NCBI GenBank assembly: GCA_048393175.1
Contig: DBFJJM010000001.1
Location: forward strand, 1-20,408
Length of the DNA: 20,408 nt
Direction of reading: 5' to 3'
From: Merdicola sp048393175
Lineage (GTDB): Bacteria; Bacillota; Clostridia; TANB77; CAG-508
The first letter of the stretch is position 1, and each line of letters begins with the position of its first letter. The notes beneath the pieces are model-generated. The model did not search any database, was not told the origin of the DNA, and saw only the letters and a program-made list of their open reading frames with translations. Position numbers and translations under genes: made by a program. Of this stretch, positions 1 to 5,565 are shown in pieces.

Positions 1-1159
1 ATTTTTTTTCTTTTTCTGTTTTAAAATTCTTGAAAAATAACACAATTAGAAGAACTCCTAATGCTAATACAGTAAGTAAGAACTTAACAATTGCTCCTAC
101 ATAAGGAATACATCCAATAGCAAAAAGAATAACAGTAATGATAAATAAGAATAAAATTTGTATAAATTTCTTTTCTACTTTAAAATGGTCTGCTCCCATT
201 TTGGTAAAGATAACACTCATAATTGGCACTCCTAGCAATAGGAACAATAGGTAAAATGCTAGTATCAATAAAGAAATAGGAATTCCAATTAGGCTTAAGA
301 ATAAAATGGCTGCTGCAGTAGGAATTAAAATAAGTCCTAATAATCCAATTCCAAAAGTAGGAAGGATTCTTTTTTCTACTAAACTAACTGTTTTTTCTAA
401 TGGTTTTTTAGCAAAGAAAACAGTTAAGAAATAAACAACTAATGCAGTAGCAAAAGAACTAAAAATAAGAACAACATATTTTTGTACTTTTTGCCAAACT
501 GTCATATTTTCATTTGTTGTATTCATTTTTGTAAAATGAGTTTCTCCTTGTACACTACCTTCTGGAATCGAAACTTCTGATTTACTTGTATAATTCAAAT
601 TACCAAAAATCATAGCTTTATTCTCGTCTTGTTCAAAAGCAATTTTATCAGAATGGATATCGGCATTTCTTCCTACTGCTCCAATTAAATAGGTGGTATT
701 AGCCGCAATTTTCATATCACGATAAGCTCCAAAATTAGCTGGAATATGAATCGAGCTACAAGTTACATATAAATCTGTTGTAATGGCACTAAAATCTATT
801 GTATTAGCCACAATGTAAGTAGAAGCTTGGATATAGGCTTGTGAAAACGTAACTTTATTGGCAAATATATATAGGTTACCTGCTACTTGACCGGTAATCG
901 TAACATCGTTTCCCATAATATAAACATTTCCGCTTACTAGTTTATCCATTGTAACAGTAGGAGCGATTAAATATAAATCTCCTTCATAAATTTCTTGCTG
1001 AGGAATTTCTTCTCCTTCCTCTGATGTTGTAACTGGTGCATTTTCCTCTCCATTTGTTGTAACGGGAGTATTTGTTTCTTCTGCAAAACAGAAACTACTA
1101 AACAAAAGAATGATAGAAAATACGATAGTACAAATAAGACTTTTTTTGTTTTTTAACAT
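1..1159 (-). CDS. Secreted/membrane protein with bactofilin-like repeat ectodomain (partial, 3' end outside window)
   Basis: An open frame runs from ATG at 1159 off the left edge, giving at least 386 residues. Residues 1-26 are a signal peptide (KNKK, a hydrophobic stretch, then FCFAEE). A Thr/Glu-rich linker follows. Residues about 60-190 hold short beta-strand repeats of the type GNVYIMGNDVTITGQVAG and GNLYIFANKVTF, which resemble the right-handed beta-helix of bactofilins or polymer-forming proteins. From about residue 220 there are several long hydrophobic segments (roughly 222-243, 255-310 and 325-375), then a basic tail. The start is supported by GGAGG at 1167-1171 and by a promoter at 1190-1218. 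The role is unknown. I infer an envelope protein whose exported repeat domain is tethered by a multi-pass membrane domain. The fold assignment is by eye and only moderately secure; the coding call is firm. Confidence 0.75.
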   Translation of the reverse strand, partial: MLKNKKSLICTIVFSIILLFSSFCFAEETNTPVTTNGEENAPVTTSEEGEEIPQQEIYEGDLYLIAPTVTMDKLVSGNVYIMGNDVTITGQVAGNLYIFANKVTFSQAYIQASTYIVANTIDFSAITTDLYVTCSSIHIPANFGAYRDMKIAANTTYLIGAVGRNADIHSDKIAFEQDENKAMIFGNLNYTSKSEVSIPEGSVQGETHFTKMNTTNENMTVWQKVQKYVVLIFSSFATALVVYFLTVFFAKKPLEKTVSLVEKRILPTFGIGLLGLILIPTAAAILFLSLIGIPISLLILAFYLLFLLLGVPIMSVIFTKMGADHFKVEKKFIQILFLFIITVILFAIGCIPYVGAIVKFLLTVLALGVLLIVLFFKNFKTEKEKK

Positions 1160-1189
1160 GTTTTTTCCTCCTTCATAAAATCTAGCTAA

Positions 1190-1218
1190 ACTATATCTCT
1201 TAAGAAACGGTTTGTCAA
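1190..1218 (-). promoter_or_regulatory. Sigma-A type promoter for the minus-strand membrane protein
   Basis: On the minus strand TTGACA (1213-1218) is followed after 17 nt by TATAGT (1190-1195). Both boxes are near consensus with optimal spacing, and they sit just upstream of the GGAGG and ATG of the gene starting at 1159. The -35 box abuts the stop codon of the endonuclease III gene, so the membrane protein has its own promoter in the tight intergenic gap. Confidence 0.75.
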
Positions 1219-1219
1219 T

Positions 1220-1849
1220 CTATTTTTTAGCATAAGTACAATAACCCAAAAGTGGACAACTACTACATTTTGGATTCCTAGCAGTACAACTATTTCTTCC
1301 ATGCCAAATTAAAATATGATTCATATCTTTTAAATATTCCTTTGGGACAAGGTCAATTAAATCTTGTTCAATTTTAGAAGGGTCTGTTTGTTTAGAAAGC
1401 CCAATACGATTGGATATTCTTTTCGCATGGGTATCTACGGCAATCCCTTCTGCAATTCCAAATACTTCTAATAAAATGACATTGGCACTTTTTCTTCCAA
1501 CTCCCGGAAGAGTAAGAAGTTCTTCCATTGTTTTAGGAACTTCTCCTTGAAAGGTTTCCATTACTTTTTGGGCACATGCTTTAATATTTTTGGCTTTATT
1601 TTTGTAAAATCCACAAGGATGAATGATTTTTTCTAATTCATTTAAATCACAATTAGCAAAATCTTGTACAGTAGGATACGTTTCAAATAAAGTAGGAGTG
1701 GTTAAATTCACTCTTTCATCTGTACATTGTGCAGAAAGTATAACAGCAACGACTAATTCAAAAGGATTGTTAAAATCTAAACTACATTTTGCCTCTGGAT
1801 AGGTTTTCTTTAGTATATCTACTATTTTTACTGCAGTTTGCTTTTTCAT
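1220..1849 (-). CDS. nth: Endonuclease III (DNA glycosylase/AP lyase)
   Basis: This is a base-excision-repair enzyme that removes oxidised pyrimidines and cleaves the abasic site. It has 209 residues, the usual family length. The helix-hairpin-helix reads LPGVGRKSANVIL around 114-126. It contains the catalytic Lys120, and Asp139 lies in VDTHAKR. The C-terminus has the [4Fe-4S] ligands Cys188-X6-Cys195-X2-Cys198-X5-Cys204. I place the start at ATG 1849 because GGAGG lies just upstream (1858-1862); an in-frame upstream extension of 13 residues would run through that ribosome binding site. The gene is monocistronic, with its own likely promoter upstream. In Bacillus nth lies elsewhere (near dnaD), so this placement beside spoVM is not the Bacillus arrangement. 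Confidence 0.95.
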   Translation of the reverse strand: MKKQTAVKIVDILKKTYPEAKCSLDFNNPFELVVAVILSAQCTDERVNLTTPTLFETYPTVQDFANCDLNELEKIIHPCGFYKNKAKNIKACAQKVMETFQGEVPKTMEELLTLPGVGRKSANVILLEVFGIAEGIAVDTHAKRISNRIGLSKQTDPSKIEQDLIDLVPKEYLKDMNHILIWHGRNSCTARNPKCSSCPLLGYCTYAKK

Positions 1850-1871
1850 TTCTTTTTCCTCCTTACAAAAT

Positions 1872-1901
1872 AGTATAGCACAAGACAAAAAGACAAAGCA
1901 A
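1872..1901 (-). promoter_or_regulatory. Probable promoter of nth
   Basis: On the minus strand TTGCTT (1896-1901) precedes TATACT (1872-1877) by 18 nt. The -10 box is good and the -35 is fair. It sits 22 bases upstream of the nth start codon and directly before the ribosome binding site, so the leader would be very short. Confidence 0.45.
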
Positions 1902-1933
1902 CATAAGTAATCACAAAAAAGGTTATAGGGTAA

Positions 1934-1939
1934 TATAAT
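1934..1939 (+). promoter_or_regulatory. Possible -10 box for the small membrane protein and spoVM
   Basis: A perfect TATAAT sits 23 bases upstream of the ATG at 1963, but no convincing -35 element lies 16-18 bases before it. In Bacillus spoVM is read by the mother-cell sigma-E. I could not align a sigma-E promoter here with confidence, so the promoter class is left open. Confidence 0.3.
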
Positions 1940-1962
1940 ATAACAAAAGGGAGGTAATTATT

Positions 1963-2112
1963 ATGTTTAGTGCACTTAGAAAAACAATTGCAGTATGCTT
2001 AATCGGGTTAGGTCTTGGTGTCCTACTAGTACTATTACTTCCTATTACAGGTTGGCTATTTATTATTGGTGTTGCCATTGTATGTACAGGATTAGCATGG
2101 CTTTCATGCTAA
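1963..2112 (+). CDS. 49-residue hydrophobic membrane protein upstream of spoVM
   Basis: ATG 1963 has a strong ribosome binding site (GGGAGG at 1950-1954) and the frame ends at TAA 2110-2112. After a short basic start (MFSALRKT) the protein is almost entirely hydrophobic, with two membrane-spanning stretches (about 9-27 and 30-47) separated by LPITGW. It ends in WLSC. The short spacing to spoVM (21 bases) suggests co-transcription, so a sporulation role is a reasonable inference. From general memory, similar small proteins with an LP..WLFIIG core occur in clostridia, but I cannot name the family. It could be overlooked by gene callers because of its size. Confidence 0.7.
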   Translation: MFSALRKTIAVCLIGLGLGVLLVLLLPITGWLFIIGVAIVCTGLAWLSC

Positions 2113-2133
2113 ATAAAAAGGAGAGGGTGTTGT

Positions 2134-2208
2134 ATGACAATTGTAGTGAAAAAAGTTCCTAAATTTTTAAGAGGGATTGTCAAATTTTTATTTGGAATTA
2201 AGGAATAA
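2134..2208 (+). CDS. spoVM: SpoVM, spore-coat morphogenetic amphipathic peptide
   Basis: This is a 24-codon gene with AAGGAG (2118-2123) upstream. The core VPKFLRGIVKFLFG matches Bacillus SpoVM (LPKFLGGIVRAMLG) almost residue for residue, including the conserved proline and the Lys-Phe-Leu that follow it. SpoVM is a membrane-embedded amphipathic helix that recognises the convex forespore outer membrane and recruits the coat ATPase SpoIVA. The neighbourhood supports the call: in B. subtilis spoVM lies next to rpmB on the opposite strand, with recG further downstream, exactly as here. It differs from Bacillus in having a shorter C-terminus (FGIKE). At 24 residues it is below most annotation cut-offs. 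Confidence 0.88.
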   Translation: MTIVVKKVPKFLRGIVKFLFGIKE

Positions 2209-2220
2209 TACATAAGAAAA

Positions 2221-2242
2221 AAGAAGAGAAAAATCTCTTCTT
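2221..2242. terminator. Hairpin downstream of spoVM
   Basis: A 9-bp perfect stem (AAGAAGAGA with TCTCTTCTT) closes a four-base A loop. There is no T tract on the plus side. Read on the minus strand it is followed by TTTTCTTA. It may mark the end of spoVM transcription or back up the rpmB terminator. Confidence 0.4.
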
Positions 2243-2267
2243 AGATGAAAAAGGATACCAACAAATT

Positions 2268-2305
2268 AAAAAATAAAAAAGCCAGATGCGAACCATCTGG
2301 TATTT
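2268..2305 (-). terminator. Rho-independent terminator of rpmB (possibly bidirectional)
   Basis: A 7-bp GC-containing stem, CCAGATG (2282-2288) with CATCTGG (2294-2300), closes a five-base loop. On the minus strand it is followed by an almost pure T tract (2281 down to 2268). On the plus strand it is followed by TATTTTTA, so it could also stop transcription coming from spoVM. Confidence 0.8.
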
Positions 2306-2503
2306 TTATGCTCTTTTTACTTTTCCAGAACGTAAACATTTAGCACATACGTTCATTCTTTTTGGTTCTCCATTTACCATTACTTTTACTCTTCTAATGT
2401 TTGGTTTCCAAGTTCTTGTAGCACGATTGCTAACATGAGAACGAGCGATACTAATATCTTTACCAAAACTTAATGTCTTATCGCAAATTTCACATTTTGC
2501 CAT
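2306..2503 (-). CDS. rpmB: 50S ribosomal protein L28
   Basis: This 65-residue protein starts MAKCEICDKTLSFG and contains the family core (SHVSNRATRTWKPNIRRVKV). It has two CXXC pairs, CEIC near residue 4 and CAKC near residue 53, so it is the zinc-binding form of L28. The start is ATG 2503, preceded by AAGG and a full AGGAGGTG at 2513-2520. An upstream in-frame GTG lies inside that ribosome binding site and is rejected as the start. The gene is monocistronic on the strand opposite spoVM and recG, as in Bacillus. Confidence 0.96.
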   Translation of the reverse strand: MAKCEICDKTLSFGKDISIARSHVSNRATRTWKPNIRRVKVMVNGEPKRMNVCAKCLRSGKVKRA

Positions 2504-2603
2504 TTTCCTTAGCACCTCCTAATTCCTATCTAAACATGACTATTTATTAGTTTAACATAGATAGTAGAAAAAAACAAGACTTTTTTCAAAAATAAAAATG
2601 AGA

Positions 2604-2609
2604 TATAAT
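2604..2609 (+). promoter_or_regulatory. Putative -10 box for the recG cluster
   Basis: TATAAT lies about 55 bases before the first plus-strand gene of the recG cluster. The position 17 bases upstream holds only a T run (2581-2586), so the -35 is weak and the promoter call is tentative. Confidence 0.35.
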
Positions 2610-2662
2610 AGGAAAAAAAGAAAGAAAAGTAAAAATTGTCGTAGTTAAGGATGGGGATAAAA

Positions 2663-2959
2663 ATGGGAAGAGGAAATTGGATGCAAGCAACAGAAATAGA
2701 AATGGAGAGCAAATATAAAAGTCAAAAGGAAGAAGCGTTTAAACAGTTTAAAAAGGAATTAGTAAATAATACGAAAGAGAAATATGAAATTTTAAAAAGA
2801 CTAGAAAGATTTTTAGAAGGATATATAGATGATATGATACTAGAACCAGAAGAAGAGGAAGAAAAGAAAAAAGTATTAGAAAGAACAAGAGCATCTATCA
2901 AAAAATTAGAAGAAAAGCATCCTTATTTATCAGAAGAGGATAGAGGGCAAGGTGACTAA
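2663..2959 (+). CDS. Hypothetical charged, alpha-helical protein co-transcribed with recG
   Basis: This protein of about 98 residues is dominated by Lys and Glu. It is predicted from composition to be almost all helix, with coiled-coil character (KYEILKRLERF, then EEEEEKKKVLERTRASI). It has no signal peptide and no membrane segment, and I recognise no family. Two in-frame starts are possible, ATG 2651 and ATG 2663. I prefer 2663 because AAGGA-type complementarity at 2647-2656 is better spaced for it. Its last 8 bases overlap the GTG start of recG, so the two are translationally coupled. It occupies the place of yloU/yloV and sdaA genes in the Bacillus spoVM-recG region. Confidence 0.65.
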   Translation: MGRGNWMQATEIEMESKYKSQKEEAFKQFKKELVNNTKEKYEILKRLERFLEGYIDDMILEPEEEEEKKKVLERTRASIKKLEEKHPYLSEEDRGQGD

Positions 2960-5019
2960 AATCGAAAAATTAGACTTAAAGAAGAAGATTCAATATGTAA
3001 AAGGAGTAGGTCAAAAAAGAGCGGAGTTATTACATAGACTTGGAATTTTCACATTAGAAGATTTACTTACCTATTATCCGAAGGAGCATGAAGACCGTAG
3101 TAAAGAAGTGTCTATTTCCCAGTTGCAAGAGGGAAAGGAGGCTTTAATAGAAGCGGTAGTAGTTTCTCCTTTATCTGAAATACGTACTTCAAAGCGTAAT
3201 ATGACAATCTATAAATTAGTGGTACGAGATGAAACAGGTAGCTGTGTGATTACCTTTTTTAATCAAAGTTACTTAAAAGGAAGATTTAAAGTAGGGCAAA
3301 GTTATCGTTTTTTTGGAAAAGTAAAGATGGCTCGGAGGGAGAATTGAAATGAATTCTCCTGTTTTTGATAATAGTGAAGCTTCTAAAAATACAGGAAAAA
3401 TTATACCAATTTATCCTCTTACTTATCAATTGTCTCAAAACACCATTAGACAGATTATAGAAAATGGGTTAAAAGAGATAAATGGTAATTTACCAGAAAC
3501 AATGCCCGAGTATTTACGACAAACATATCATTTATTAGATATTCATTCTGCTCTTTTACAAATTCATTTTCCTAAATCTTATCAAGAGTTTAATCAGGCA
3601 AGAAAAAGACTTGTTTTTGAAGAATTACTTGGAATGCAACTTGCTCTGTTGCGTCTTAAGACAGAATACGAGACAGAGCAAGAAGGAATTTGTTTTTCAA
3701 AAGAAGCCCATATGTCTGATGTAATTAGTCAATTACCATTTCATTTAACAAAGGCACAATTAAGAGTATTAGAAGAAATTGATAATGACATGGAAAGTAA
3801 TAAGCCAATGAATCGCCTGTTACAAGGAGATGTTGGTTCTGGTAAAACAGTAGTAGCTATGATTGCTGCCTATAAAGCAGTAAAAAGTGGTTATCAAGTA
3901 GCCATAATGGCACCAACTGCTATTTTAGCAAGCCAGCATTTAGAAAGCTTTAAAGAATTGTTAGAACCTTTTTCCATTCGATGTGAACTCTTAATTTCCA
4001 ATGTTACGAAAAAGAAAAAACAAGAGATTTTAGAAAGATTAGAAAGAGGAGAAATTGACATTTTAATTGGAACACATGCCCTTTTAGAAGAAAATGTAGT
4101 GTTTTGCCGCTTAGGGCTTGTCGTAACAGATGAGCAACATCGTTTTGGCGTAAAACAAAGAACAACTATCGTAGAAAAGGGACAAAATCCAGATGTATTA
4201 GTTATGACAGCAACACCGATTCCTCGTACACTTGCTCTAATTTTATATGGAGATTTAGCGATTTCCATTATTGATGAACTGCCTCCAAATCGTAAGAAAA
4301 TAGAGACGTATGCTGTTTTAAAATCAATGGAACAACGTGTCAATAGCTTTATTAAAAAACAGATTGAAGAAGGAAGACAAGCCTATATTGTTTGTCCTTT
4401 GGTAGAAGAGAATGAAGAATTAGACTTACAAGCAGTCACAACCTTAGCAGAAAAATATGAAAAAGAAATCTTTCCAGAATATAGAGTTGCTTATTTACAT
4501 GGAAAAATGAAGCCAAAAGAAAAAGAAGAGATGATGCAACAATTTAAGGAAGGAAAAATTGATATTTTAATTGCTACTACGGTAATTGAAGTGGGGGTTA
4601 ATGTGCCCAATGCTAGTATTATGGTAGTAGAAGATGCACAGCGTTTTGGACTTGCTCAGTTACACCAGTTAAGAGGACGTGTAGGAAGAGGAGAATATCA
4701 ATCTTATTGTATTTTAAAATATGAAGGAAAAAGTGAAGTAATTAGACAAAGAATGAAAGTAATGAGTCAAACCAATGATGGGTTTGTTATTTCTGAAAAA
4801 GATTTAGAATTAAGAGGAACAGGTGAATTCTTTGGAACAAAACAACATGGACTTCCTGAATTTAAAATTGCTAATCTATTCCAAGATATGCCTATTTTAA
4901 AAGGAGTACAAAGTGTAGCGATAAAAATTATGCAAGAAGACCCAAAATTAGAATTAGAAAAGAACAAATTACTAAAAAAGATGACAGATGAAAAATTTCG
5001 TGATAGAATTGAGATATAA
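2952..5019 (+). CDS. recG: ATP-dependent DNA helicase RecG, interrupted by a +1 frame change
   Basis: RecG remodels stalled replication forks and Holliday junctions. The gene is read in two frames. The first runs from GTG 2952 to a TGA at 3345-3347 and encodes the N-terminal GVGQKRAELLHRLGI hairpin and the start of the OB-fold wedge. The second is open from 3325 to TAA 5019 and encodes the rest of the wedge and both helicase lobes. Omitting C3333 joins them as FFGKVKMA-GGRIEMNSPVF, giving 688 residues against about 680 for the family. In the joined protein Walker A is GDVGSGKT (292-299), the helicase box is DEQH (393-396), and TATPIPRT and the C-terminal RGRVGRG motif are intact. Apart from the one-base break nothing looks decayed. 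It may be a programmed frameshift at CGG, a split gene reinitiating at ATG 3349 (GGAGG at 3334-3338), or an assembly error. Confidence 0.85.
3330..3336 (+). other. Putative +1 frameshift site in recG (GCT CGG A)
   Basis: The zero frame reads GCT CGG AGG GAG AAT TGA. Because the +1 frame has a TAA at 3322-3324 and the zero frame stops at 3345-3347, the shift must occur between 3325 and 3347. Skipping the C of CGG and resuming at GGA gives the expected OB-fold sequence GGRIEMNSP. CGG is the only such in-frame codon in this gene. The configuration resembles Ty3, where an unfilled A site lets the next tRNA bind one base downstream. Confidence 0.6.
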
Positions 5020-5030
5020 AAAGGAAAAGG

Positions 5031-5234
5031 ATGTTTCATATGGATTGGAATCAAGTTATTATTTTACTAGCAGGACTTATTATTTTATTAGGCGTTACCA
5101 TGATTTTTGATGCACGTAGTTTAGCCAAAACGTTATTTGGATTTGGAGACCAAAACGAAGCTTCTATGGGAATGAAAATGTTTGGATTTATTTTATCAAT
5201 GGTAGGAGCTTTTCTTTTCTTTTTCAAATTTTAG
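5031..5234 (+). CDS. Small two-pass membrane protein downstream of recG
   Basis: This protein of 67 residues (64 if ATG 5040 is used) follows recG by 11 bases and has AAGGAAAAGG in front. It has two hydrophobic helices, VIILLAGLIILLGVTMIF (about 9-26) and MFGFILSMVGAFLFFFKF (about 50-67). They are joined by a soluble loop, ARSLAKTLFGFGDQNEASMG. I do not recognise a family. The spacing indicates co-transcription with recG. Function is unknown. Confidence 0.7.
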   Translation: MFHMDWNQVIILLAGLIILLGVTMIFDARSLAKTLFGFGDQNEASMGMKMFGFILSMVGAFLFFFKF

Positions 5235-5268
5235 AAATGAGAGGAAATGAAAAAGAAACATAGAACTA

Positions 5269-5297
5269 TTGCAATGGAAAAAAATATGTGATATACT
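5269..5297 (+). promoter_or_regulatory. Sigma-A type promoter of the valS leader
   Basis: TTGCAA (5269-5274) and TATACT (5292-5297) are separated by exactly 17 bases. Transcription would start near 5303, just before the 5' side of T-box stem I. Confidence 0.75.
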
Positions 5298-5302
5298 TCT
5301 AC

Positions 5303-5545
5303 CTAATAACGAAGAAAAAGAGGAGTACGTTTGATACTGTCTAATAAGAGAAAGAAGTCACCGGCTGAGAGCTTCTAAGATAAGAAAAACGGAAGGTAGC
5401 TTTGGAGTTGATAGATTGAAATAAAGAGTAAATGTATCCGTATAACTTGCGTTAAAAGTAGTTTAAGTAGATGGAGTCAAATTTATCTAAATTAAGGTGG
5501 TACCGTGAGAAATTTACCTCGCCCTTATACAGGGTGGGGTTTTTT
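5303..5545 (+). ncRNA. Valine-specific T-box riboswitch
   Basis: The leader senses uncharged tRNA-Val. Stem I elements are visible: GAGGAGTACG carrying the AGTA bulge motif near 5321-5330, and ACCGGCTGAGAG near 5360. The 3' side of stem I reads GGAAGGTAGCTTTGGAGTTG, in which GTA (5396-5398) is the best candidate specifier codon and codes for Val. The conserved T-box AAGGTGGTACCGTG is at 5494-5507. Its TGGT would pair with an ACCA tRNA tail, consistent with an A discriminator base. AAATTT copies at 5480 and 5510 can close the antiterminator. A terminator follows, then the valS ribosome binding site. Confidence 0.93.
5517..5545 (+). terminator. T-box-controlled transcription terminator
   Basis: CCTCGCCCT (5517-5525) pairs with AGGGTGGGG (5531-5539) over 9 bp, including two G-U pairs, around a five-base loop, followed by six T. 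It lies immediately after the T-box sequence. The stem is unusually GC-rich for this window. Confidence 0.9.
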
Positions 5546-5565
5546 GTATAGAAGGAGGGGTTGTT

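Noticed and set aside
2504..2515. Upstream GTG start for rpmB
   Set aside because: It lies inside the AGGAGGTG ribosome binding site; the family start MAKC at 2503 fits L28.
3345..3347. TGA in recG as a selenocysteine or recoded stop
   Set aside because: Reading through TGA keeps the wrong frame (it meets another TGA soon after at 3357-3359), so only a frame change restores RecG.
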